A program made the translations under genes and the position numbers. Shown piece after piece: positions 18,165-26,276 of a stretch of DNA of 64,000 nt. The stretch is from the NCBI GenBank assembly GCA_002428385.1, contig DIWB01000003.1, forward strand, positions 1-64,000. Direction: 5' to 3'. How positions within the stretch are numbered: position 1 is the first letter of the stretch; each line of letters begins with the position of its first letter. This stretch comes from Bacteroidales bacterium UBA6117. GTDB lineage: Bacteria > Bacteroidota > Bacteroidia > Bacteroidales > VadinHA17. The notes below the pieces were generated by a model, which worked only from the letters and a program-made list of their open reading frames with translations, was not told the origin of the DNA and searched no databases.

Positions 18165-19345
18165 GATTGCTTTTTGTTGTTTACAATAACCGAGATGATA
18201 TTGTTATAAACCTCCTTGACGGGGATGTTTCTTTCCGATGCAATCTTCCTGCATTCTTCGTATTCTGGTTTGACGGAGACCTGTTTCCCGCCGAAGAACG
18301 ACCTTTTCACCGTTACCTCGCCGTAGATTGTGTCAACCTTAAAGGTTTCCCTTGCAAGTGTGTCCTTATTAAATTCAAATGATCTCATTCCGAGCGTGGT
18401 GGACTCTGTGAAGATTATCTCTTTCAGCTTGTTTTCCGAACCCTTTTCGCATATAACATTAAGAATTACGCCGGGTCGTCCCTTTTTCATTATGATCTGA
18501 GTGAAAAATACATCAGCAGCGCCGGCCCTGAAAAGATTATCGGAAATATGGTCGTAAAACTCCGGATTCATGTCGTCAATATTTGCTTCCAGCAAGACGG
18601 CCCTGTGTCCCCGCGCATTATCTCCGGCTGCTTCGCCCATAAAGACCCTGAGGAGGTTGGGTACCACGGGATGTTCCTTATGTCCAATTCCGTAGCCTGT
18701 TTTTGTTATGGTAAGCTCTGGTCCGGTGCCGAATTTTGTCCCGAGGGCAGTGACAATTGCAGCTCCTGTAGGTGTTGTAGCCTCAAAATCAACGCCTCCG
18801 ACCCTGACAGGAATTCCTTTTATTATTTCGGCTGTAGCCGGCGCCGGCACCGGCAGCCTGCCATGATCGCAATTAACGAAGCCGCTCCCGAGTTCAACCT
18901 CCGAAACGTATACCGCTTCAACCCCAAGTGCAACGAAGCATATTGCGGCACCGGTAACGTCAATTATTGAATCGACTGCTCCTACCTCGTGGAAATGAAC
19001 CACTTCGAGTGGTATTCCGTGAACGGCAGCCTCAGCCTGTGCAATTTTCATGAATATCTTCATGCTCAATTCTTTAACCTTATCAGGCAAAGCTGATCCC
19101 GTGATTATCTTTTCAATATCCGATAAGTGCCTGTGTACATGTTCGTGCCTGGTTTGCCTTACGGTTATTCTAGTTCCTGTGATCCCGTGGCGCTGGCTCT
19201 TTTCTGAGATAAGTTCCCATCCCTCCAGTCGGAGCTTTTCAAGTTCGGATCTGAGAAATCCGGTATCAATGCCAAGGTCGACCATGGCGCCGAGGTTCAT
19301 GTCGCCGCTAATACCCGAAAAACAATCATAGTACAGTACTTTCAT
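18161..19345 (-). CDS. larC: Nickel-insertion protein LarC (pincer cofactor cyclometallase), single frame
   Basis: A 394-residue DUF111-family protein that inserts nickel into the pincer ligand using CTP. The N-terminal domain starts LYYDCFSGISGDMNLGA and has HFHEVGAVDSIIDVTGAA; the C-terminal domain begins around LLEANIDDMNPEFYDH. In Lactiplantibacillus the two halves are joined by a programmed frameshift; here they form one uninterrupted frame. It is the first gene of the larC-larE-larB-wbqC run. The 176-base gap to the divergent DUF362 gene must hold its promoter, but no perfect match to the consensus is visible on this strand. Confidence 0.94.
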   Translation of the reverse strand: MKVLYYDCFSGISGDMNLGAMVDLGIDTGFLRSELEKLRLEGWELISEKSQRHGITGTRITVRQTRHEHVHRHLSDIEKIITGSALPDKVKELSMKIFMKIAQAEAAVHGIPLEVVHFHEVGAVDSIIDVTGAAICFVALGVEAVYVSEVELGSGFVNCDHGRLPVPAPATAEIIKGIPVRVGGVDFEATTPTGAAIVTALGTKFGTGPELTITKTGYGIGHKEHPVVPNLLRVFMGEAAGDNARGHRAVLLEANIDDMNPEFYDHISDNLFRAGAADVFFTQIIMKKGRPGVILNVICEKGSENKLKEIIFTESTTLGMRSFEFNKDTLARETFKVDTIYGEVTVKRSFFGGKQVSVKPEYEECRKIASERNIPVKEVYNNIISVIVNNKKQS

Positions 19346-19448
19346 ATACAGCCGTTAATTAAGTGTAACAAACAAAACCCGGGAATGTTGAGATCTCATG
19401 AACCGGATAATAAACAGTAATTCTGCGTAAATATACAATTTACAATCA

Positions 19449-19481
19449 TTGGAGAATTGATAAAAATAATTCGTATTTTTG
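19449..19481 (+). promoter_or_regulatory. Promoter of the DUF362-polyferredoxin operon
   Basis: TTGG at 19449-19452, 21 bases, then a perfect TATTTTTG at 19474-19481, matching the Bacteroidota -33/-7 pattern. The leader would be about 35 bases. Confidence 0.5.
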
Positions 19482-19521
19482 TTGACTTTTCGGTTACGTA
19501 TTAAAACCTGAGTTATCCATT

Positions 19522-20442
19522 ATGAGAAGGAGGGAGTTTTTCAGAAAGTCTGTCGGGGCCGGTATTGCTGCCGGTGCTGCTTTCAGCATTGGAGGATACA
19601 ATAAATTATGGGCAGCAGGGACTTCTCCGGAAAAATATGATATGGTTGCAATAATGGGTGGTGAACCCGATGCAATGTTCGATCTGGGTATTCAGGAACT
19701 TGGCGGTATGGGAACATTCATCCGGAAAGGACAGAAGGTTCTTGTCAAACCAAATATAGGCTGGGACGTTGTTCCGGAACTGGCAGCCAATACAAATCCC
19801 AATCTTGTAAAAAGGATTATTGAACACTGTTTCAGGGCAGGAGCAAAGGAAGTATATGTTTTCGATCATACCTGCGACAACTGGGTCAACACTTACAAGA
19901 ATTCGGGGATCGAAAAAGCTGCAAAAGCTGCAGGCGCCAAGGTAGTTCCCGGCAATACCGAGAACTATTACCAGGAGATCGAGATACCCACAGCTGTGAA
20001 GCTTAAGAAAGCCAAGGTTCACGAACTCATTATGGAGACAGATGTATTTATAAATGTTCCCATACTGAAAGACCATAACTCAACCAGAATGACAGCCTGT
20101 CTTAAAAACATGATGGGAGTAGTCTGGGACAGGGGGTACTGGCATTCGAATGATCTTCACCAGTGTATAGCCGATTATGCTCTGTTTGAAAAGAAACCCG
20201 TCCTCAATATCATTGATTGCTACAACGTGATGGTAAAGCATGGGCCGCAGGGTGTTTCAAAAGAGGATGTTGTCCAGATGAAATCACAGATCATAACCTC
20301 CGACTGGGTTGCAGGTGATGCCGCGGCCGCGAAAATGCTCAGCATTGATCCCCGGCGGGTTGATTATATTCCCATTGCTCATAAGATGGGCCTTGGCAAC
20401 ATGAACCTTGAATCGCTCAATATCAAGCGTATAAAAATGTAA
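19522..20442 (+). CDS. Tat-exported DUF362 family protein
   Basis: A 306-residue protein beginning MRRREFFRKS followed by a weakly hydrophobic Ala/Gly stretch, a twin-arginine signal that implies export in folded form, probably with a cofactor. The remainder is a DUF362 domain (KVLVKPNIGWD near residue 73, DVFINVPILKDHNSTRMTACLKNMMG near 173). DUF362 domains often occur with ferredoxin domains, and conserved Cys and His residues here (CLKNM, HSNDLHQC) could hold a cofactor, though this is inference. A polyferredoxin gene follows after 6 bases, so the pair likely forms one redox system. Confidence 0.85.
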   Translation: MRRREFFRKSVGAGIAAGAAFSIGGYNKLWAAGTSPEKYDMVAIMGGEPDAMFDLGIQELGGMGTFIRKGQKVLVKPNIGWDVVPELAANTNPNLVKRIIEHCFRAGAKEVYVFDHTCDNWVNTYKNSGIEKAAKAAGAKVVPGNTENYYQEIEIPTAVKLKKAKVHELIMETDVFINVPILKDHNSTRMTACLKNMMGVVWDRGYWHSNDLHQCIADYALFEKKPVLNIIDCYNVMVKHGPQGVSKEDVVQMKSQIITSDWVAGDAAAAKMLSIDPRRVDYIPIAHKMGLGNMNLESLNIKRIKM

Positions 20443-20448
20443 TTTGTA

Positions 20449-22011
20449 ATGACATCTTCCTTCCTCAGGAAATTAAGGATTTTGTTTTCTTCCATTGTCC
20501 TGATTTGTTTTTTTTTCGTTTTTGCTGACTTCATGTCAGTAATACCGGAGAAATACATTAATTCTCTTTTATACCTTCAGTTTGTTCCTTCGGCGCTTAA
20601 GTATATCAACCTGACGACAATGGCAGCAGGAGGGTTCATCATTGTTCTCCTGCTCACACTTCTTACCGGCAGGACATATTGTTCATTTCTTTGTCCGCTG
20701 GGGATCGGACAGGATCTCTTCAGCCGTATCGGAGGCAGGATTAAAAGGAAATTCAGGAGATTCGGATATAAAAAGCCGCATACAATAATAAGATACTCCC
20801 TGCTTGTCCTGACTCTTGGGACCGCTATTTTCTATGGACTTTACCTGGTTACTCTTCTTGATCCCTACAGCATATTCGGTAGGTTTATGACTTATCTGGG
20901 CGAGCCTGTGATTTTGCTTATCAATAATTTTCTGACCTGGCTGCTCGGAAAATTCGATGTATACACTCTCCATCATGTTGATATCAGGGGATTCAACCCG
21001 ATGACATATGCTGTTCCTGTCGCATTCTTTCTGCTTGTCGGGACAATGTCCTTTGTGAAAGGAAGGCTTTATTGCAATATGATCTGCCCGGTAGGCACTC
21101 TTCTGGGCCTGATTTCGAAGGTCTCGATATTCAGGGTCAAATTCAGCGAAAGCAAATGCACCCGTTGCGGACGTTGTTCCGTACGATGCAAAGCATCATG
21201 CATCGATTTCCTTAATTATAACATAGATGTCAGCCGCTGTGTAAATTGCTTCAACTGTATTGATGTTTGTCCTGAAAAGGCGCTTTCCTATAGTTTTATC
21301 GCCTCAAAGGAAAAGCCCGCCAATACTGACGAAGGCAGGCGGAAATTTGTTGCAGGATCGCTTCTGATGCTTTTAGGGATTACCACCAGTGCCAGAAACC
21401 AGGATCAGGAAGGAGCGCCTGTCCCGCGTAAAGAGTCGACTGTAAAAGAGCCAAGAAATTTTCCGGTATGCCCTCCCGGAGCAGGATCGATGGAGGAATT
21501 CACAAAATATTGTACGGCATGTTCCCTCTGCATCAATGCTTGTCCGAACAATGTCCTTCAACCTGCCGTGATGCAGTATGGCATTGCCGGATTCATGCAG
21601 CCGGTTATGGATTATCACAGGAGCTTCTGTACTTTTAACTGCACCGTCTGTACTGAAATATGTCCCACAAATGCCCTCAAACCTCTGCTCCTTGAAGCTA
21701 AAAAACTTACTCAGTTAGGTAAGGTTTTCTTTATAAAGGACAATTGCATAGTCAAGACCGAAAAGACAGCCTGTGGAGCCTGCTCCGAAGCCTGTCCCAC
21801 AAAAGCAGTGTATATGGTGCCTTACGAGGGTAATCTGGTGATACCGGAGACCAATCAGGACATCTGTATCGGATGCGGACATTGCGAATATGCTTGCCCG
21901 GTTACACCTTACAAAGCCATATTCGTCGATGGAAATCCTGTTCACATGGCTGCCGCCAAACCCGAAATCAAAGAAGCCGAAATCACAACCCCGGAGGAGT
22001 TTCCTTTCTGA
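20449..22011 (+). CDS. Membrane polyferredoxin resembling a NapH-NapG fusion
   Basis: A 520-residue protein. The first half is NapH-like: about four to five membrane helices, the two cysteine-proline motifs YCSFLCPLG and YCNMICPVG on the cytoplasmic side, then two ferredoxin motifs (CTRCGRCSVRC and CVNCFNCIDVCP). After a linker come Arg297-Arg298 and a hydrophobic stretch (RRKFVAGSLLMLLGITTSA), then PPGAGSMEEFTKYC and four more cluster motifs, the layout of NapG, which in nitrate reductase systems is a separate Tat-exported protein. This suggests quinol-derived electrons handed across the membrane to periplasmic clusters. No nitrate reductase is nearby; the DUF362 protein is the obvious partner. 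Confidence 0.82.
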   Translation: MTSSFLRKLRILFSSIVLICFFFVFADFMSVIPEKYINSLLYLQFVPSALKYINLTTMAAGGFIIVLLLTLLTGRTYCSFLCPLGIGQDLFSRIGGRIKRKFRRFGYKKPHTIIRYSLLVLTLGTAIFYGLYLVTLLDPYSIFGRFMTYLGEPVILLINNFLTWLLGKFDVYTLHHVDIRGFNPMTYAVPVAFFLLVGTMSFVKGRLYCNMICPVGTLLGLISKVSIFRVKFSESKCTRCGRCSVRCKASCIDFLNYNIDVSRCVNCFNCIDVCPEKALSYSFIASKEKPANTDEGRRKFVAGSLLMLLGITTSARNQDQEGAPVPRKESTVKEPRNFPVCPPGAGSMEEFTKYCTACSLCINACPNNVLQPAVMQYGIAGFMQPVMDYHRSFCTFNCTVCTEICPTNALKPLLLEAKKLTQLGKVFFIKDNCIVKTEKTACGACSEACPTKAVYMVPYEGNLVIPETNQDICIGCGHCEYACPVTPYKAIFVDGNPVHMAAAKPEIKEAEITTPEEFPF

Positions 22012-22051
22012 TACAGGGGAATAACTAAATTCTTGTCAAACATGATTTTTG

Positions 22052-22084
22052 TTTGCCTGAGCTATTTTTAAGCTGTTAATTTTG
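22052..22084 (+). promoter_or_regulatory. Promoter of the mce-mmdA operon
   Basis: TTTG at 22052-22055, exactly 21 bases, then TAATTTTG at 22077-22084: a full match to the Bacteroidota primary sigma-factor consensus. The leader is about 27 bases. Confidence 0.7.
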
Positions 22085-22117
22085 CTTAAATTATAGTCAT
22101 CAAAAACATGCTCTTTT

Positions 22118-22543
22118 ATGAAACCTGCACATATAGAACATATTGGTATTGCAGTAGCCAGTCTGGCAGAATCGGTGGCGTTTTACGAGAAGGTTCTCGG
22201 CCTGAAATGCTATAATATTGAGGAGGTTCCGGATCAGAAAGTCAGAACTGCTTTCTTTATGGTCGGACAGACAAAGATTGAACTGCTTGAGTCGACTGAC
22301 CCTCAGGGTACAATTGCCCGCTTTATTGAGAAGAGGGGGGAGGGCATCCACCACATTGCATTTGCCGTGGAAAACATTGAGGAAAAGCTAAGGCATGCGG
22401 AAAAGGAGGGAGTCAGACTGATCGACACCAAGCCAAGGAAAGGCGCAGAAGGCCTTGAAATTGCATTCCTTCACCCGGGGTCGGCACACGGGGTACTTAT
22501 CGAGCTTTGCGAACATCCCGGTCACGAACAGCCGGAAAAGTAA
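22118..22543 (+). CDS. mce: Methylmalonyl-CoA epimerase
   Basis: A 141-residue vicinal-oxygen-chelate enzyme that interconverts the R and S forms of methylmalonyl-CoA. It has the family's paired modules: [20 protein letters not shown] at the start with the first metal His, ELLES in the middle, and [14 protein letters not shown] with the second His, ending in [10 protein letters not shown]. Length is typical. It starts the operon with mmdA (47 bases downstream), linking vitamin B12-dependent methylmalonyl-CoA mutase, not in the window, to decarboxylation to propionyl-CoA. Confidence 0.96.
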   Translation: MKPAHIEHIGIAVASLAESVAFYEKVLGLKCYNIEEVPDQKVRTAFFMVGQTKIELLESTDPQGTIARFIEKRGEGIHHIAFAVENIEEKLRHAEKEGVRLIDTKPRKGAEGLEIAFLHPGSAHGVLIELCEHPGHEQPEK

Positions 22544-22590
22544 TACAGGATATTCTACTTCATAAACAGTACACAAAACACACATTATAT

Positions 22591-24150
22591 ATGGATAGCC
22601 AGGATAAGGTTAAGCAGCTCATCGAACTGAGAGAAAAAGCGCGTCTCGGTGGAGGGCTGCAAAAGATTGAGGATCAGCATTCCAAGGGAAGACTGACAGC
22701 CAGGGAAAGGATAAATATTCTACTCGATGAAGGAAGCTTTGAAGAGTTTGACATGTTTGTCACTCATCGTACCGAGGATTTCGGTATGGGTAAGAAGAAA
22801 TTCCTTACCGACGGGGTGATAACAGGTCATGGGACCATCGACGGGAGGGTGGTGTATGTGTTTGCCCAGGACTTTACCATTTTCGGCGGGTCGTTGTCTG
22901 AAGCCTTCTCGCAGAAAATTTGCAAAGTGATGGATCAGGCGATGAAGGTGGGAGCGCCGGTAATCGGAATAAACGACAGCGGCGGAGCGCGTATCCAGGA
23001 AGGGGTGAAAAGTCTTGCAGGCTATGCTGAGATTTTTGAAAGAAATATTCTTGCTTCCGGGGTTATCCCCCAGATTTCTGCGGTATTTGGACCATGTGCG
23101 GGAGGAGCGGTTTATTCCCCGGCCCTCACCGACTTCATAATCATGAGCGAGAAAAACAGTTATATGTTCGTAACCGGCCCCAAAGTTACCAGGACGGTTA
23201 CCGGAGAGGAAATATCAACTGAAAACCTTGGAGGTTCAGGCGTTCACGGAACAAAATCGGGTGTAGCTCATTTTATTGTGGACGAAGAGGAACAGGGGCT
23301 TTTGCTTATCCGTAAACTGCTGAGCTATCTCCCGCAGAATAATATGGAGGAACCTCCTCTTACCGAATGCGACGATCCGATCGACCGCAAGGAAGATGAT
23401 CTTAACAGCCTGATACCGGAAAACCCAAATCAGCCCTATGATGTTAAGGACATTATTTTCAAAATCGTTGATTACAGCGAGTTCCTTGAGATTCACGCGG
23501 GATATGCAAGGAATATAGTTGTCGGTTTTGCCAAGATGGCAGGAATGCCGGTGGGTATTGTGGCCAATCAGCCAAACTTCCTGGCAGGCGTCCTTGATAT
23601 CGATGCATCGAGAAAGGCAGCAAGGTTTGTGAGATTCTGCGATGCTTTCAATGTCCCCATCGTAACACTTGTTGATGTGCCGGGCTTTCTGCCTGGAAGC
23701 GGGCAGGAATATGGCGGCATAATTATCCATGGCGCCAAGCTTATGTTCGCCTACGGTGAAGCCACTGTCCCAAAAGTCACTGTTACATTGAGGAAATCAT
23801 ACGGCGGGGCACATTGCGTCATGTCGTCCAAACAACTCCGGGGTGATGTAAATTACGCCTGGCCTTCGGCTGAGATTGCGGTAATGGGGCCATCTGGTGC
23901 AATTGAAATTCTCGAGGGAAAAGCTCTTGCTGAAATAAGCGATCAGGAAGAAAAAGCGGCTTTCATTGCCGAAAAGGAGAATGAATACCGTACAAAGTTC
24001 GCCAATCCTTATGAGGCGGCAAAATACGGCTTTATTGATGACGTGATCGAGCCCCGGAACACCCGCTTCAGGATAATTAGGGCTCTGAGAACCCTTGCTA
24101 CCAAAAAGGATCCGGGACCTATGAAGAAACATGCAAACATACCATTGTAA
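22591..24150 (+). CDS. mmdA: Methylmalonyl-CoA carboxyltransferase/decarboxylase alpha subunit
   Basis: A 519-residue carboxyltransferase of the acyl-CoA carboxylase beta-chain family. The start at 22591 ([17 protein letters not shown]) is chosen because the 28 upstream in-frame residues overlap mce and are not family-like. Two crotonase-like halves are seen: the N-terminal oxyanion region [20 protein letters not shown] with [13 protein letters not shown], and the C-terminal [19 protein letters not shown] with [11 protein letters not shown]. It moves the carboxyl group from methylmalonyl-CoA to biotin on the carrier protein encoded two genes on. In Bacteroidota this is usually part of a Na+-pumping decarboxylase, but propionyl-CoA carboxylase is a close alternative. 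Confidence 0.95.
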   Translation: MDSQDKVKQLIELREKARLGGGLQKIEDQHSKGRLTARERINILLDEGSFEEFDMFVTHRTEDFGMGKKKFLTDGVITGHGTIDGRVVYVFAQDFTIFGGSLSEAFSQKICKVMDQAMKVGAPVIGINDSGGARIQEGVKSLAGYAEIFERNILASGVIPQISAVFGPCAGGAVYSPALTDFIIMSEKNSYMFVTGPKVTRTVTGEEISTENLGGSGVHGTKSGVAHFIVDEEEQGLLLIRKLLSYLPQNNMEEPPLTECDDPIDRKEDDLNSLIPENPNQPYDVKDIIFKIVDYSEFLEIHAGYARNIVVGFAKMAGMPVGIVANQPNFLAGVLDIDASRKAARFVRFCDAFNVPIVTLVDVPGFLPGSGQEYGGIIIHGAKLMFAYGEATVPKVTVTLRKSYGGAHCVMSSKQLRGDVNYAWPSAEIAVMGPSGAIEILEGKALAEISDQEEKAAFIAEKENEYRTKFANPYEAAKYGFIDDVIEPRNTRFRIIRALRTLATKKDPGPMKKHANIPL

Positions 24151-24163
24151 ACAGAGTCCGGCC

Positions 24164-24526
24164 ATGAGTTATCTTTCAATAAATCTTTTAAGCCTCTACC
24201 TTGATGATGCAGCTGCTGTGCGACTGCTGATAGTGCTTAACATTATCCTGTTATCAATCATATTGCTGTGGTTTATAATCAGGGTACTGGTTCCCCTGAT
24301 AAGGAAACTTCTTGCAGGGCGTAAGGAAAAGGCGGCTGTTGCTGAAACCATTATCACTGGAGCCCCGGAGACCGGCTCAGATGCAGAAGCCGCTATTGCC
24401 ACAGCTCTTTACTTGTATTTCAATGAGATACACGACGAAGAGAGCGACATCATCACTGTTAAGAGGGTGTCGAAGACTTATTCGCCATGGAGCTCAAAAC
24501 TATACAGTATGAGAAATTTGCGTTGA
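24164..24526 (+). CDS. OadG-like gamma subunit of a biotin-dependent decarboxylase
   Basis: A 120-residue protein with one N-terminal membrane helix (LLIVLNIILLSIILLWFIIRVLVPLI) and a C-terminal region ending SDIITVKRV..YSPWSSKLYSMR, the pattern of the Bacteroidota OadG-type subunit that anchors and assembles sodium-pumping decarboxylases. The start at 24164 is preferred to 24131, which lies inside mmdA. Position between mmdA and the biotin carrier matches the usual order alpha-gamma-carrier. Its presence argues for a membrane decarboxylase rather than a soluble carboxylase. Confidence 0.85.
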   Translation: MSYLSINLLSLYLDDAAAVRLLIVLNIILLSIILLWFIIRVLVPLIRKLLAGRKEKAAVAETIITGAPETGSDAEAAIATALYLYFNEIHDEESDIITVKRVSKTYSPWSSKLYSMRNLR

Positions 24527-24573
24527 TTTTATTCAGACAGGGAATCTTAAATTGATCATGTAAGAAAAAAAAT

Positions 24574-24993
24574 ATGAAGAGCTTCAAGTTTTTAGTAAAA
24601 GGGAAAAAATACGATGTGAGTATTCTGTCCCTTACCGGAAATGTGGCAAAGCTGAAGGTGAATGATGAGGATTACGTTGTTGAGATAGAAAGGAACGTTA
24701 AACCCGATAAAACCCCGATTGTTGTCAGGTCTGCAATCAAGGAGCCCCAAAAGGATATAGAGAAGAAAACGGGAGGCCCGAAAACGGAAGTTAAATCTCC
24801 TCTTCCCGGGATCGTTGTAAGGATATTTGTAAAACCGGGAGATACTGTTGCAAAGAACCAGCCCCTCTTCACCCTTGAGGCAATGAAGATGGAAAATGAG
24901 ATCAAAGCGGAGCGCGACGGCATGATCTCAGGTGTGAAAGTTATAGCAGGACAGACAGTTCTGCAGGATGAGGTTATAATGGAAATGGATTGA
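24574..24993 (+). CDS. Biotin carboxyl carrier protein of the decarboxylase
   Basis: A 139-residue carrier. An N-terminal beta domain (about 1-55) is joined by a Pro/Lys-rich linker (about 56-72) to a biotinyl domain that starts VKSPLPGIVVRIFVKPGDTV and has the modification motif EAMKMEN with Lys105 as biotin site. It shuttles CO2 between MmdA and, in the complete complex, the membrane beta subunit. The beta subunit gene (oadB/mmdB), usually the next gene, is not here; instead the citDE fusion starts 32 bases later. Confidence 0.94.
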   Translation: MKSFKFLVKGKKYDVSILSLTGNVAKLKVNDEDYVVEIERNVKPDKTPIVVRSAIKEPQKDIEKKTGGPKTEVKSPLPGIVVRIFVKPGDTVAKNQPLFTLEAMKMENEIKAERDGMISGVKVIAGQTVLQDEVIMEMD

Positions 24994-25025
24994 TCTGCTT
25001 TTAACACATCTTTAGTCACGGTATT

Positions 25026-26255
25026 ATGGATAACAACTGTGCGACATCAGGAAATTCAGGTCCCAAAATCAGGTCCGACTGCCAGATTACTCTCTTTCTG
25101 AAGAGCGAGGGAGGTATCTCTACTGATCTGAAATCGAAGGTGGAAACCCTTTATGGGGAATCCATCAGGACGCTGTGCTCGGAAATGCTCGGCTATTTCG
25201 GGATTGAGAACGCTCATCTTGCAATAGATGATTCCGGAGGACTGCCTTTTGTTATTATGGCTCGGGTGGAAGCCGTTGTAAAGAAACTGACCGCATCGGA
25301 GATGAGTTTTCTTCCTGATTTCCCTGAGGCCAACAAGTATTCAACCCTGCGCGACAGATTTCGCTTTTCAAGACTATATCTGCCGGGGAACACTCCAAGC
25401 CTTATGATAAATGCGGGGCTTCACTCAGCCGACGGGATCATCCTCGACCTGGAAGACTCGGTAGCGCCCGACAGGAAGGACGAGGCAAGGATTCTTGTGA
25501 GGAATGCTCTCCGCCAGCTCGATTTCAGGGGTGCGGAAAGGATGGTGAGGATAAATCAGGGCGACAGGGGAATGGACGATCTTGATTCCGTGATACCCCA
25601 CAATGTGAATCTCATCCTGATACCAAAATGCGAGACTGCTGAAAACGTGAAGGAAGTCGCAATGCGTATCAGGGATATAAAGGCAGGATCCGGATCAGAC
25701 AATCCCGTTTATCTGATGCCAATAATTGAGAGTGCCATGGGAGTGGAAATGGCATTCGATATTGCCAGAGCTGATGAAAGTGTTGTTGCACTGGCAGTAG
25801 GGCTGGAGGATCTTACCGCCGATATGGGCGTGAGAAGGACAAATGAGGGGAATGAGACACTCTATGCCAGGACAAGGATCGTAAATGCTGCCAGGGCCGC
25901 CCGGATACAGCCGATTGATTCGGTTTTCCCCGATGTTGGTGATATGGAAGGTCTCCGCCGTAATGTTGCGGTCTCAAAATCACTCGGATTTGAGGGCATG
26001 GGTTGCATTCACCCCAGGCAGGTTGCAGTAATAAGACAGGGTTTTGCTCCGGAACAGGAAGAAATTGAAAAAGCGAGGAAAATTGTACTGTCTTATGAAG
26101 ACGCTCTGTCGAAAGGTCTGGGGGTGGTTGCCCTGGGTTCAAAAATGATTGATCCCCCGGTTGTTGCCCGGGCCATGAAGGCTATCGATCTGGCTGTAAG
26201 GCTCGGTCTCCTTGATTCTGGATGGAGAGATGAATCCTCGGCTGTTGTGAATTAA
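25026..26255 (+). CDS. Fused citrate lyase acyl-carrier (CitD) and beta (CitE) subunits
   Basis: A 409-residue protein with two parts. Residues about 12-100 match the CitD acyl carrier: the stretch KVETLYGESIRTLCSEML followed by HLAIDDSGGLPFVIMARVEA parallels the corresponding part of CitD, and Ser17 (IRSDCQI) sits where CitD carries its phosphoribosyl-dephospho-CoA arm. Residues about 112-409 are a CitE HpcH/HpaI-type lyase: RLYLPGNTPSLM, ADGIILDLEDSVAPD, LMPIIESAMGVEMAF, GLEDLTADMGVRR and GCIHPRQV. In the usual citrate lyase these are separate chains. The arm would carry the acetyl and citryl groups between CitF (next gene) and this lyase domain. I infer the fusion from motif order without an alignment. 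Confidence 0.85.
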   Translation: MDNNCATSGNSGPKIRSDCQITLFLKSEGGISTDLKSKVETLYGESIRTLCSEMLGYFGIENAHLAIDDSGGLPFVIMARVEAVVKKLTASEMSFLPDFPEANKYSTLRDRFRFSRLYLPGNTPSLMINAGLHSADGIILDLEDSVAPDRKDEARILVRNALRQLDFRGAERMVRINQGDRGMDDLDSVIPHNVNLILIPKCETAENVKEVAMRIRDIKAGSGSDNPVYLMPIIESAMGVEMAFDIARADESVVALAVGLEDLTADMGVRRTNEGNETLYARTRIVNAARAARIQPIDSVFPDVGDMEGLRRNVAVSKSLGFEGMGCIHPRQVAVIRQGFAPEQEEIEKARKIVLSYEDALSKGLGVVALGSKMIDPPVVARAMKAIDLAVRLGLLDSGWRDESSAVVN

Positions 26256-26276
26256 TCAACTTAAATATTGCTTATC

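Noticed and set aside
18161..19345. Programmed frameshift in larC
   Set aside because: The frame is continuous across both domains; no shift is needed here.
22118..24993. Oxaloacetate decarboxylase instead of a methylmalonyl-CoA enzyme
   Set aside because: The alpha subunit is of the acyl-CoA carboxyltransferase family, not the pyruvate carboxylase type, and mce is the first gene.
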